Below, in pieces: positions 1-9,185 of a DNA stretch of 64,000 bases. Within the stretch, counting starts at the first letter, position 1; every line of letters begins with the position of its first letter. The translations under genes and the position numbers were made by a program. Under the pieces are notes generated by a model. The model saw only the letters and a program-made list of their open reading frames with translations. It searched no databases and was not told where the DNA came from. The stretch comes from Ignavibacteriales bacterium. Lineage in GTDB: Bacteria; Bacteroidota; Ignavibacteria; UBA10030; SZUA-254. Location: positions 567,695-631,694 of the forward strand of contig JACRMQ010000007.1 of NCBI GenBank assembly GCA_016214905.1, read 5' to 3'.

Positions 1-869
1 TGAAACGATTGATAGGAAATTATTTCCCAATTATTCTTCTCGCCATAAGTTGTTTTGCGATCATTGTCTTGACGTTTAATGGCTGGAATTATTATGATAC
101 CCCGGTTGCGTTAAGGGCATTCCGGCCGGATTATCAGAGCATGAAACCTTCAGGGATTTTCAGTCATGCACTTGGAATTGCGGGTTCGCTAATGATAATT
201 ATCGGCGTGGTTTCATATTCAGTTCGTAAAAGAATCCGCAAGTATCGTTCACTTGGTTTGTTATCAAATTGGTTACATATTCATATAATTCTTTGTTTAC
301 TTGGTCCGATATTTATCATCTATCATACTACATTCAAGTCGGGCGGTATTGCTGCGATCACTCTCTGGACTATGCTTTCGGTAGCAATCAGCGGAATAAT
401 CGGTCGATTTTTATATGTTCTTATCCCGCGCAATCTCAATGGCACTCAACTGACAATGGGAGAAATTGAATCGGAGATGAAGAGGATCGCTGAAGTTTTG
501 CAAGGATACCCTGTTGGAATATTTTTGAGTCAAACGATTGACAAATCATTTTCTGGATTTCAACCCCCCCGAACTTTCTGGCAAACAATAGCAACGATAA
601 TCCGGCTTGAAAAATCGAAGATTCAAGTGCGAGGTAAAATTAACGAAATCTTATCATGGAATAAAATCGCCCCCGAAGCCGCTCTGCCTCTCAAACAAGC
701 CGCCTTAGAGAGGGCAGCGTTAACGCAAAAAAAGTTTTTGCTGGGACAGGTCGAGAGGTTCTTTCATAATTGGCACCTTATTCATTTACCGTTTACAATT
801 ATTATGTTTGTTACGCTCATCGTTCATGTTGTTGTTGTAATTCTACTCGGGTATAGATGGATATTTTAA
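1..869 (+). CDS. Membrane diheme b-type cytochrome-like protein, first gene of the multiheme operon (5' end one base outside window)
   Basis: This is an integral inner-membrane protein that probably passes electrons between the cytoplasm or quinone pool and the periplasmic cytochromes encoded next. The window opens with TG AAA CGA in this frame, so the true ATG probably begins one base before the window; the first start codon inside it is TTG at 9. Numbered from that TTG (286 residues), hydrophobic helices lie near 5-22, 53-70, 88-106, 113-137 and 258-281. Two helices carry paired histidines at classic cytochrome b spacing: H92/H106 and H259/H273, each 14 residues apart, with further histidines at 90, 253 and 256. 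That pattern is expected for two b hemes. The domain family is not recognised and a quinol-binding site is not evident. The 3' end overlaps the next gene by 13 bases, implying translational coupling. Heme binding is inferred from spacing only. Confidence 0.7.
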   Translation, partial: KRLIGNYFPIILLAISCFAIIVLTFNGWNYYDTPVALRAFRPDYQSMKPSGIFSHALGIAGSLMIIIGVVSYSVRKRIRKYRSLGLLSNWLHIHIILCLLGPIFIIYHTTFKSGGIAAITLWTMLSVAISGIIGRFLYVLIPRNLNGTQLTMGEIESEMKRIAEVLQGYPVGIFLSQTIDKSFSGFQPPRTFWQTIATIIRLEKSKIQVRGKINEILSWNKIAPEAALPLKQAALERAALTQKKFLLGQVERFFHNWHLIHLPFTIIMFVTLIVHVVVVILLGYRWIF

Positions 870-2539
870 TTTTTCAAATGATTAAAACATTTTTCTCAAA
901 GATAACCTGGTACTTGTTTTTCTATCGGTTAATTTTTTTTGGATTCATTACATCCAATTTATTTGCCCAATTTTCACCTGGTGATCTATCAAATTCTCAC
1001 CGGCAACTGGAGGGTTCAGAGAATTGCACAAACTGCCATGAAGTGGGAACCGAAATCAGTGGGGCGAAATGTATATCCTGCCATTTGGAAATTCAACTTC
1101 TCAGGAAGAAAAAACACGGTTATCATGGCATAACTGCAGTTGGATCTTGTGTAGAATGTCATAAAGAACATTTAGGCCGCGAATCAAAAACAGTCCTCTT
1201 CGAAGAGAGCAAATTTGATCACGTCAAAACCGGATTTACTTTATCGGGGAAACATTCATCGCTCGGTTGCTCTAAGTGCCATTCTTCGGCATACCGCAAA
1301 GATACGGCCTTAATGAAAATTCTGGAAAAAAGTAATCGTAAAACTTATCTCGGTTTAACTCAGACTTGTTATTCTTGCCATTCCGATCCTCATAAAGACA
1401 AGTTTGGTAAGGAGTGTTCTTCGTGTCATACTTCGGCGGGATGGAAAAATGTAAACCGCTTCGATCATACTCGTACAAAGTTTCCACTTATTGGTAAACA
1501 TCAACAAGTGAAATGCGATAAATGTCATCCATCAATGAACGAGAAAAGCAACGATGGTAAAATCACTTTGATAAAAAATGATTTTGCTGATTGCAAATCG
1601 TGCCATCAATCTCCGCACAACTCATTGTTGAACGAGAAAATATGTTCGAGCTGTCATGCGCCGGTGGGATGGGCGGATGCATCGAATAATCAGTTCAATC
1701 ATGACTTCACCCGTTATAAACTTACGGGTATGCATAAAGAAGTAAGATGTGAGAAATGCCACCCTGTGAATGATAAACAGGATTTTAAATCACGCTTTAA
1801 ACGAGATTATAATAATTGTACAGATTGCCATATCGATAAGCATGATGGAGTATTTCTAAGCGCTTATAAAAATGATTGCTCGGTATGCCATTCTCTTCAC
1901 GGATTCAAGCTGAGCACTTACCCGCAGGAAAAACACAACGCTACACATTTTCCGCTGACCGGAGCGCATGCTGCTGTACCATGTAATGGTTGCCATCGTA
2001 AAAAAGAATCTGAGTTTCCCGTATTTCGTTTTACAACTATTTTGTGTGAATCGTGCCATAAGGATATTCATGCAGGCGCCTTCACTTCGATGATGAAAGA
2101 AAAAAGTTGTGGAAATTGTCATATCACAACAGGATGGAGAGATGCGTCTTTTGATCATTCAACCACCGCATTTCCGCTCACAGGTCGTCATAAAAACATT
2201 GGATGTGCGAAGTGCCATAAATCCGGCGATATTTTATCGGGTAAAGTTGTTTTTCAAAAAATACCATCAGGTTGTGAATCGTGCCATGCTGATGCGCATG
2301 CAGGGCAGTTTATTGACTCCGGTAAAACAGACTGCTTCAAATGCCATACGGCTGAAGGTTGGAAATTGCCGATCTTCAATCACGAAACACAAAGTAAATT
2401 TAAACTCACTGGTAAGCATTTAAGTGTAACATGCTCATCATGTCATAAAACTGTGAAAGACGGGAAAGTGCAATTTATTCGTTTTAAACCTTTGGAAACT
2501 TCCTGCGAATCATGTCATCAAAAAGGGATCATCCAATGA
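857..2539 (+). CDS. 20-heme c-type cytochrome, exported
   Basis: This 560-residue exported protein contains 20 CxxCH heme c attachment motifs, so a periplasmic electron carrier is the clear reading. The N-terminus has a long hydrophobic signal sequence ending near residue 38 (SNLFAQ). Six repeat units follow the pattern F-[DN]-H, then T-x-F-x-L-x-G-x-H, then CxxCH; the extra histidines in each unit are probable distal axial ligands. The annotated ATG overlaps the upstream gene by 13 bases. An alternative ATG at 878 (MIKTFF) gives a more usual signal-peptide length, but neither start has a strong ribosome binding site. The downstream gene starts inside this one's stop codon (ATGA), so the two cytochromes are probably made together. 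No known named family (MtrA, OmcS, OmhA) is evident. Heme number is seen directly; direction of electron flow is inference. Confidence 0.93.
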   Translation: MDILIFQMIKTFFSKITWYLFFYRLIFFGFITSNLFAQFSPGDLSNSHRQLEGSENCTNCHEVGTEISGAKCISCHLEIQLLRKKKHGYHGITAVGSCVECHKEHLGRESKTVLFEESKFDHVKTGFTLSGKHSSLGCSKCHSSAYRKDTALMKILEKSNRKTYLGLTQTCYSCHSDPHKDKFGKECSSCHTSAGWKNVNRFDHTRTKFPLIGKHQQVKCDKCHPSMNEKSNDGKITLIKNDFADCKSCHQSPHNSLLNEKICSSCHAPVGWADASNNQFNHDFTRYKLTGMHKEVRCEKCHPVNDKQDFKSRFKRDYNNCTDCHIDKHDGVFLSAYKNDCSVCHSLHGFKLSTYPQEKHNATHFPLTGAHAAVPCNGCHRKKESEFPVFRFTTILCESCHKDIHAGAFTSMMKEKSCGNCHITTGWRDASFDHSTTAFPLTGRHKNIGCAKCHKSGDILSGKVVFQKIPSGCESCHADAHAGQFIDSGKTDCFKCHTAEGWKLPIFNHETQSKFKLTGKHLSVTCSSCHKTVKDGKVQFIRFKPLETSCESCHQKGIIQ

Positions 2540-4206
2540 TACGATTTATTATATTCGCCATATTAGTTAGCGTGACAAACCTCCACGCACAAAAGTCGCA
2601 ATCTCCTCACGGAAAACTAAATCGATCTTGCGGAGAATGTCATTCAACTGACTCCTGGAAGATGGGTGATAGTACAAAATTTAATCATAATTCTACAGGT
2701 TTTTCTCTCGTAGGATACCACAAAAATGTTCAATGTAAATCTTGCCACAAAGATCTGAATTTCATACGCCAAAATTCCGAATGTACCGCCTGTCATACCG
2801 ATGTTCACAGAACCGAATTGGGTAAAGAGTGTAAACGTTGCCACGATATGAATTCATGGATAATCACGGATATGAAACAGAAGCACCAGGGAACTAGATT
2901 TCCATTACTCGGTAAGCATGCTTTGTTGGATTGCGGTGCGTGTCATGAGCGTGCATCAGTATATCGTTTTGCGGGAACACCGATCACTTGTATAGGTTGT
3001 CATGAGCGTGATTATAAAATGACAATCAATCCAAGTCATGCAAAAGAATTATTCTCGGTTGACTGCCGGAATTGTCATAATTTTACAGCTTCAAGTTGGG
3101 GTGGAAGTTTCGATCATTCGCTGACTTCCTTTCCTTTAACCGGTGCACATCGTGCGGTAATTTGTACGCAATGCCATAAGAATAATCAATTCAGAAATAT
3201 TTCAAGTGAGTGTTACAATTGCCACTTAACAGATTTCACAACCGCTGTTTCATTTGATCATGTTTCTGCGGGAGTGAGCCATGCATGCCAGATTTGTCAT
3301 TCAACCAATGCTTGGAGTCCGTCAACGTTTAATCATGCTTCTACAAAATTTAATCTAACCGGTAAACATACAACCATTTCTTGTCAATCATGTCACATCA
3401 ACGGTAATTACCTGCTGGTCTATAGCGGTTGTTATTCATGCCATCAGACCAATTATCAGAATGCGAACAATCCGAACCATATTACCGGAGGGTTTAGCAC
3501 CGATTGTTCTCAATGTCATTCTACAACTTCATGGCAACCGGCAACGTTCGATCATTCTACGACAAAATTCGATTTGACAGGTAAACACAAAACAATTACA
3601 TGCCAATCGTGCCATGTAAACAGTAATTACCAACTTGTTTACAGCGGTTGCTACTCTTGTCACCAGAACGATTATCAGAATTCGAGTAATCCGAATCATC
3701 TTACAGGAAACTTTGGAACAGATTGTTCAAAATGTCACTCTACCGATTCATGGAGTCCGGCAACATTCGATCATTCGGTTACAAAATTCCAGTTAACTGG
3801 TAGGCATACATCTACATCTTGTCAATCATGCCACACAGGCGGAAATTATCAACTTGCATATACTGACTGTTATGCTTGTCATCAGGATGATTACGTTCGG
3901 CCAACAGATCCTAACCATGCAGTTGCTAATTTCCCGCATGATTGTGCACCATGTCACTCAACATCAGCATGGTCGCCATCGACTTTTAATCATGATCAGC
4001 AATATTTCAGAATAAATTCAGGAACGCATCAGGGGAAATGGTCGCTCTGCACAGATTGTCACACCACTCAGTCCGATTACAAACAATTTTCATGCATTAA
4101 TTGTCATGAGCACAATCAAACAGAAATGAATGCAAAACATACAGATGTCGGTAATTATGTTTACTTGAGTTCCGAGTGTTACAGATGTCATCGGAATGCA
4201 CAATGA
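2536..4206 (+). CDS. 22-heme c-type cytochrome with tandem 73-residue units, exported
   Basis: The protein has 556 residues with 22 CxxCH motifs and a clear signal peptide (MIRFIIFAILVSVTNLHAQ). The start at 2536 is preferred over the in-frame ATG at 2512: it forms an ATGA overlap with the upstream stop and has AAAGGG at 2522-2527 as ribosome binding site. Most hemes sit in units of the form F-[DN]-H, T-K-F-x-L-T-G-K-H, CQSCH, then CYSCHQ. Three consecutive units of exactly 73 residues (219 bases) lie at 3286-3942, evidence of recent internal duplication. The C-terminus changes to a different spacing with three last hemes and ends in CYRCHRNAQ. It is probably a long periplasmic or surface heme wire working with the 20-heme protein and the beta-barrel encoded next. 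Surface location cannot be judged; no T9SS sorting domain or lipobox is present. Confidence 0.93.
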   Translation: MIRFIIFAILVSVTNLHAQKSQSPHGKLNRSCGECHSTDSWKMGDSTKFNHNSTGFSLVGYHKNVQCKSCHKDLNFIRQNSECTACHTDVHRTELGKECKRCHDMNSWIITDMKQKHQGTRFPLLGKHALLDCGACHERASVYRFAGTPITCIGCHERDYKMTINPSHAKELFSVDCRNCHNFTASSWGGSFDHSLTSFPLTGAHRAVICTQCHKNNQFRNISSECYNCHLTDFTTAVSFDHVSAGVSHACQICHSTNAWSPSTFNHASTKFNLTGKHTTISCQSCHINGNYLLVYSGCYSCHQTNYQNANNPNHITGGFSTDCSQCHSTTSWQPATFDHSTTKFDLTGKHKTITCQSCHVNSNYQLVYSGCYSCHQNDYQNSSNPNHLTGNFGTDCSKCHSTDSWSPATFDHSVTKFQLTGRHTSTSCQSCHTGGNYQLAYTDCYACHQDDYVRPTDPNHAVANFPHDCAPCHSTSAWSPSTFNHDQQYFRINSGTHQGKWSLCTDCHTTQSDYKQFSCINCHEHNQTEMNAKHTDVGNYVYLSSECYRCHRNAQ

Positions 4207-5807
4207 AAAGTTTTGTTTCCATCTTTTTCTCTTTTATTTTTGCCTTGACCATGTACGCGCAGAATTCAATGGTCAAAGGCCGTATTATATATATTTCATC
4301 AGGGACTGTTTATACATCACTGGGAAGAGATGCAGGTGTTAGGGATTCGACACTAATTACCGTTCTATCAGGAAAGGATACTATCGCAGTTCTGAAAGTT
4401 TTTGCCACGAGTTCAAAAACATCGGTCTGCACTATTCTTAATAAGAAAAGAGATTTAAGAGTTGGAGATGCATTGATATTTATCCCGTCCATAAGTGAAA
4501 CAAAAAGTTTATCAATCGATCGTCTTAAGGAAACTAAAGCTGGTTCCACACCTGTAATTATTCAAGCTGAATCTAACGGTATTGATAGCGTCGAATTGCG
4601 ATCTCCAAGTTGGTTACAAATCCATGGTTCAGTAGGACTTCAATATCAAGGGACTACTTCTTCAGGGACTAATTTTAAATATTCTCAATCTGGTGGAATC
4701 ATCAATCTTAACGGCAAATTGACTGATGTTCCGATCTGTTTTGATATCTACGCGAACCTTAGGCATTTATCGCGGTATACTCTAAATCCTTTTTCTTCCG
4801 AAGGTATCGATCAATCGAGAATTTATAGATTTTCATTATCATTCAACGATGGGACCAATATCATATCCATAGGACGAATTGCACCCCCGCACTCACCGGG
4901 AATCGGATATATTGACGGTTTATTGGCTCTCAGAACTTTTGGTGATTTGACATTCGGTTTAGCTGCGGGATTTGAACCCGGCTATACACAGCGAACATTT
5001 TCATCAAATATTAAAAAAGCGGCTGTATTTGGATCCTATTCCTCAAACAGCATGTTGCAACCGTTTTTAAATATTTCTTATGCTCGAACTTATTACGGTT
5101 CACTTCTTAATCGTGAATCTTTAAGCGGGTCATTCAGAATCTTTCCTTTTGAACGACTGAGTATTAGCACGCTGTGCGATATTGATTTGCGAATGAAATC
5201 TGAGACGGAATATATTTTATCACCGAAACCCTCTATTTTCAATGCGAATGTAGATTACCGTTTTCCATCCACGGTTGCCATCGGTGCAGGTTTAGTTATG
5301 TGGAGACCGTCCTATTCATTCACTTCGATCCGAACAATCCCGGATTCTCTGCTTGATTTAAAAATTCGTACTACACCAAATCTTAATATTAATATTTGGT
5401 TACCGCATGGCATATCAATTTATAATAATTACTCACCACGCCTGGTCTCCGGTCAACTTGGTAAAGAATATTTAAATTATTCTTCAATTACTTTTTCAAA
5501 TGCTTTTAATTCCGGTTTCATATCGCAGTTTTCTTTGTCATTGAACTCGGCAGAATATTCCAAGTCGAAAATTTATGGATTGAGCGTGCAGAAAAATATT
5601 TTCAATTTGTTTGATGCATCGCTACGATATCATATGAATCAGAATACGATTTTACGAACGAGTGACTTATTTATGTACAGATCATATTCATTAGACATTT
5701 TCACAAGTATTTTCAATTCTGTAACGTTGTGGGGAAGTGTGGAACATTTTGTCGGTTATCAATCTAAAGGTTATACATTTCTCGCCGAAATCCGCAAGAA
5801 GTTCTGA
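4203..5807 (+). CDS. Outer-membrane beta-barrel protein, candidate cytochrome conduit porin
   Basis: The product has 534 residues from ATG 4203, which overlaps the upstream stop (ATGA); the in-frame ATG at 4176 would lie deep inside the cytochrome gene. A signal peptide ends at about residue 20 (LTMYAQ). Residues 25-100 form a compact beta domain with the pattern GRIIYISSGTVYTSLG ... GVRDSTLITV ... LRVGDALIF, resembling small periplasmic beta domains of FlgT type. The remainder alternates aromatic and polar residues as in beta strands and ends in a terminal phenylalanine (AEIRKKF), the usual outer-membrane insertion signal. Its place between two giant cytochromes and a flavoprotein suggests it houses or docks a cytochrome, as MtrB does for MtrA. 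Sequence relation to MtrB or known porin-cytochrome barrels is not evident by eye, so this is a contextual call. Confidence 0.72.
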   Translation: MKSFVSIFFSFIFALTMYAQNSMVKGRIIYISSGTVYTSLGRDAGVRDSTLITVLSGKDTIAVLKVFATSSKTSVCTILNKKRDLRVGDALIFIPSISETKSLSIDRLKETKAGSTPVIIQAESNGIDSVELRSPSWLQIHGSVGLQYQGTTSSGTNFKYSQSGGIINLNGKLTDVPICFDIYANLRHLSRYTLNPFSSEGIDQSRIYRFSLSFNDGTNIISIGRIAPPHSPGIGYIDGLLALRTFGDLTFGLAAGFEPGYTQRTFSSNIKKAAVFGSYSSNSMLQPFLNISYARTYYGSLLNRESLSGSFRIFPFERLSISTLCDIDLRMKSETEYILSPKPSIFNANVDYRFPSTVAIGAGLVMWRPSYSFTSIRTIPDSLLDLKIRTTPNLNINIWLPHGISIYNNYSPRLVSGQLGKEYLNYSSITFSNAFNSGFISQFSLSLNSAEYSKSKIYGLSVQKNIFNLFDASLRYHMNQNTILRTSDLFMYRSYSLDIFTSIFNSVTLWGSVEHFVGYQSKGYTFLAEIRKKF

Positions 5808-7111
5808 TGGAAACTGTAATCTCTTTTCTCATATTTATATTTCTTATCCTTATTATAGCCGTGCCGTACTGGCTTATCGCCGGGAAAAAGAAAAAGGTGA
5901 ACAGGCAGGTGTATGAAAAAAATGTCAATGCCGGCATAACCGCGCCAGCAACACTTCATCCCCAGATAGATATGATGTTTTGCATAGGTTGTGGTGGATG
6001 CGTTAGAGCATGCCCCGAAAATGTACTTGGCATGGTCAACGGTAAACCTACGATTATTAATGGCGCCAGATGCATAGGTCATGCTCTGTGCGTGGATGCC
6101 TGTCCGGTTGCCGGTATTACTATGGGCTTTGGAAAGCCCAAGAGAGGCATGGAAATTCCGTTCTATGATGAAAATTACCAATCAAACATAGAAGGTCTTT
6201 ACATTATTGGTGAGCTTGGCGGTATAGGTCTTATCAGGAATGCCTTCTCGCACGGAATAAAAGCAATAGACCACATAACTTCAAATTTTCAATCCAATAA
6301 TGAAGATGACACTGATATTGCCATAGTCGGTGCCGGACCTGCAGGAGTTGCAGCCGCGCTCAGAGCCAAGCACCATAAGTTTCGCTCTATCATCTTCGAG
6401 CAGGATGACCTTGGTGGTTCGATTCTTCACTACCCACGAAAAAAAATCGTATTGACATCGCCTATCGATCTGCCTCTATATGGAAAATTAGATGTTTCCG
6501 AAATAAGTAAAGAAGAATTACTCGACCTTTTTCAGGATCTCGTTCAAAGGTTTGAGCTTGATGTTCGCACAGGTGATAAAGTTATTTCGATCCGTAAAGA
6601 CGGGAACCGTTTCCAAATTTCAACCGTTACCGGGAAATTTAACGTCTCAAAAGTTGTTCTCGCAATCGGAAGGCGCGGAACCCCCCGTAAATTGAACGTA
6701 CCGGGAGAAAATTTGCCAAAAGTGTTTTACCGGTTATTTGAAGCAGAATCTTTTACAAACAAACATATCCTGGTTGTGGGTGGAGGTGATAGCGCCATCG
6801 AAGCCGCGGTAGGGCTCGCACGTCAAACTGGTAATAAAGTCACGATCAGTTACCGGAAAGAAGAATTTTTCAGATTGAAAGAGCGCAATGAAAAAAACAT
6901 TCGGGAAATGGAAAAAGAAAAAAAAATTAATGTAATATTTCAGTCGCAGGTTATCGAGATACAGGCAGAGAGTATTTTGTTAGAACAAGTTAATACCGGA
7001 CAAAAAGAAATTAAGAACGATTTTGTGTTTGTTTTTGCGGGCGGAGAATTGCCGTCGGAATTTTTAAAACAGGTGGGTGTTAAACTCAGAACAGATGAAA
7101 TGGAGAAATGA
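5807..7111 (+). CDS. Membrane-anchored 2x[4Fe-4S] ferredoxin-FAD/NAD(P) oxidoreductase
   Basis: This 434-residue fusion has an N-terminal membrane helix (about residues 3-23) followed by basic residues, then two ferredoxin-type clusters: CIGCGGCVRACPE and CIGHALCVDACPV, the second with a variant CxxxxxC spacing. The rest is a thioredoxin-reductase-like flavoprotein with an FAD Rossmann motif (IAIVGAGPAGVAAALRA, about residue 171) and an NAD(P) motif (ILVVGGGDSAIEAAVGLA, about residue 320). It lacks the CxxC redox disulfide of thioredoxin reductase, so it should move electrons between NAD(P)H, FAD and FeS clusters rather than reduce thioredoxin. It is the last gene of the operon; its ATG shares one base with the preceding stop (TGATG). 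The helix with positive-inside residues places the catalytic part on the cytoplasmic face, suiting a role as electron entry or exit for the b-type cytochrome. Confidence 0.88.
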   Translation: METVISFLIFIFLILIIAVPYWLIAGKKKKVNRQVYEKNVNAGITAPATLHPQIDMMFCIGCGGCVRACPENVLGMVNGKPTIINGARCIGHALCVDACPVAGITMGFGKPKRGMEIPFYDENYQSNIEGLYIIGELGGIGLIRNAFSHGIKAIDHITSNFQSNNEDDTDIAIVGAGPAGVAAALRAKHHKFRSIIFEQDDLGGSILHYPRKKIVLTSPIDLPLYGKLDVSEISKEELLDLFQDLVQRFELDVRTGDKVISIRKDGNRFQISTVTGKFNVSKVVLAIGRRGTPRKLNVPGENLPKVFYRLFEAESFTNKHILVVGGGDSAIEAAVGLARQTGNKVTISYRKEEFFRLKERNEKNIREMEKEKKINVIFQSQVIEIQAESILLEQVNTGQKEIKNDFVFVFAGGELPSEFLKQVGVKLRTDEMEK

Positions 7112-7175
7112 TACATTCGTTTTTCTATGTTTTATCGATACGGAATTTCTCAATGAGATCATTAAGTCTGGCAAG

Positions 7176-7250
7176 ATAAGGTTTTAAGAATGTTTTGGAA
7201 TACTAAAACGCCTTTCTTATTAGAATAACCAATTTTATCTGAACGAGGAA
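7176..7250 (+). repeat. Degenerate intergenic repeat, copy A
   Basis: This stretch in the gap before the DUF4153 gene resembles 13620-13725 before the sensor kinase gene. The best matched block runs from GCCTTTCT through ATAACCAATT to CTGAAC, with a second matching block about 20 bases earlier (TTTTAAGAAT). Both copies have the same orientation and precede + strand genes. The rest of 7112-7355 shows nothing recognisable. The element type is unknown; a shared promoter or decayed mobile repeat are possibilities. Confidence 0.4.
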
Positions 7251-7355
7251 TTAACTATTATTCCAATGAGTAGATAATATGGATTTTGGTCAGTATAAAC
7301 TCTTACTACTCCACCAAAGAATAAAAATAGTCATCGCCACAAATTTGAGGTTCGC

Positions 7356-9185
7356 ATGAAACTTCCATCAATTCAACAAGTCGTCAATAATTCCACTCGT
7401 ACGTTTCGTCGTTTTCCTTTAGTTCTGATCAATGCCGGAGTCGGTACTATTGTAGCGTTGATTCTTGTAGACCATGAGGGTCCAGCGCAAGCGACAATCC
7501 TTTTCAACATTCTTTTTGGGGCGATTCTCGGGATTCCACTCCTGATAACAATTGCTCTGACAGCGGAAAAAAGAAAATGGAAATCGTCGATGTCTGTTGT
7601 TGCTCAGATCATCGGTCTGCTTGCACTCACGGCATATGCATGGTCGGTTCCTTCTGATCTTGCGGATGCCCCCAACATTCATTTAATACGACTTCTCATG
7701 ATGGCAATCGGTCTCCATCTCTTTGTCGCGGTTGTTCCGTATTTAGGAACGGGAGAGGCAATCGGATTCTGGAATTACAATAAGACGCTCTTACTGCGTT
7801 CAATTACTGCAATTATCTTCGCGATGGCACTCAACGCCGGACTTGCAGTCGCGCTTGCGGCACTTGATCATTTGTTCGGAATAGATATCCCCGGAAAACG
7901 ATATGCCGAACTCTGGATACTCATCAATGGAATTTTCACAACATGGTTTTTTCTTGGTGGTATACCTGAACAGCTTGATGACCTTGAAAATTCAAGCGAA
8001 TATCCAAAGGAGATTAAGATATTTGCTCAATACATTTTGTTACCATTGGTAATTGTTTACCTCATCATACTGTACACATACATGGGGAAAATTCTAATCG
8101 CATGGAACTGGCCGCAAGGATGGGTCAGCAGATTAATTCTTGGATTCTCGACTGTCGGCATGCTCATGCATTTGTTATTCTATCCGATTCGCGATCATGT
8201 AGAAAATGTCTGGGTCAAATCTGCTTTGCGTTGGTTTTATATCGTTATGGTCCCGTTGGTCATCATGCTACTTTTCGCAGTCTCGCGCAGAGTTTCTGAA
8301 TATGGTATGACGGAAGGAAGATATATTGGTGTTGCGACGGGAGTTTGGCTTGCATTGATCGTACTCTACTTCATTTTTAGCAGAGGAAAAAGTATTAAAG
8401 TTATTCCGGGTTCACTTGGAATATTATCGATGTTAATTTGTTTTGGATCATGGGGTGCATTCGATGTTTCTGAATCAAGTCAGGTTGCGCGGCTAAAAGA
8501 ATTGCTGACGAACTCTTCCATACTTGTTGACGGAACTGTCCGCCCGGCAGATAAATCAGTTCCATTCGAGCAGACAAAAGAAATCTGTTCAATCATTGAT
8601 TATCTTCACGACATTCACGGTTATGATCGTATTCAACCATGGTTCAAAGAAAGTCTTAGAGATGACTCCACAAGCAAGAGATCTGCACGCAAAGCTCCTT
8701 CACTTGTTACCAAAATGATGGGGATTGAATATGTGAAAATCTGGGAAGGTACCGCCACCAATGAAATCAATCTGAGGATGGACACCGAACAGGCGATAAA
8801 GGTCGAAGGGTATCATCGACTCTGGAGAGGGCAGGTTTTCACCTCCAGTCCGAAGATAAAAGAGATCCCCGGCGGAGGATTCGGCTATGGAGTCAACGAG
8901 GGACTTGATACACTCACGTTACTCTCAATGAAAGATGGAAAACCAGTGGATTCCATACAGGTTGATATGAAGCAGTTTACAGAAAAGTTATTGATAGATT
9001 ACAAGAATTCGAATACGGCAAACGTACCACCTGACAAGATGTCAATTGTTCTCATGAACGATCGGATGAAAGTAAAACTATACTTGCAGCATATTAATGC
9101 CCGCAGGCAGGATGGTGTTCTAAAATTTACGACGTATGGAATTGTGATTCTATTCTCGCAGCCAACGGATAATAGTGTTCAGTAG
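7356..9185 (+). CDS. DUF4153 family multi-pass membrane protein
   Basis: The 609-residue protein has about ten to eleven hydrophobic segments over residues 20-375 and a soluble C-terminal part of roughly 230 residues. The segment around residues 222-265 (IKIFAQYILLPLVIVY, then YMGKILIAWNWPQGWVS) is what I recognise as the DUF4153 signature. The function of the family is unknown; members occur widely in Bacteroidota. The gene stands alone with 244 bases before and 260 bases after it, and no terminator is obvious. Its last 65 bases plus 10 bases of downstream DNA have a near-identical copy at 26888-26962, a sign that this locus took part in a duplication. The ATG start is preceded only by a weak purine stretch (TTTGAGG). 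Confidence 0.8.
   Translation: MKLPSIQQVVNNSTRTFRRFPLVLINAGVGTIVALILVDHEGPAQATILFNILFGAILGIPLLITIALTAEKRKWKSSMSVVAQIIGLLALTAYAWSVPSDLADAPNIHLIRLLMMAIGLHLFVAVVPYLGTGEAIGFWNYNKTLLLRSITAIIFAMALNAGLAVALAALDHLFGIDIPGKRYAELWILINGIFTTWFFLGGIPEQLDDLENSSEYPKEIKIFAQYILLPLVIVYLIILYTYMGKILIAWNWPQGWVSRLILGFSTVGMLMHLLFYPIRDHVENVWVKSALRWFYIVMVPLVIMLLFAVSRRVSEYGMTEGRYIGVATGVWLALIVLYFIFSRGKSIKVIPGSLGILSMLICFGSWGAFDVSESSQVARLKELLTNSSILVDGTVRPADKSVPFEQTKEICSIIDYLHDIHGYDRIQPWFKESLRDDSTSKRSARKAPSLVTKMMGIEYVKIWEGTATNEINLRMDTEQAIKVEGYHRLWRGQVFTSSPKIKEIPGGGFGYGVNEGLDTLTLLSMKDGKPVDSIQVDMKQFTEKLLIDYKNSNTANVPPDKMSIVLMNDRMKVKLYLQHINARRQDGVLKFTTYGIVILFSQPTDNSVQ

Noticed and set aside
3286..3942. Possible CRISPR array in the 219-base repeats
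   Set aside because: The repeats are in-frame coding units with three heme motifs each and no constant short repeat-spacer pattern.
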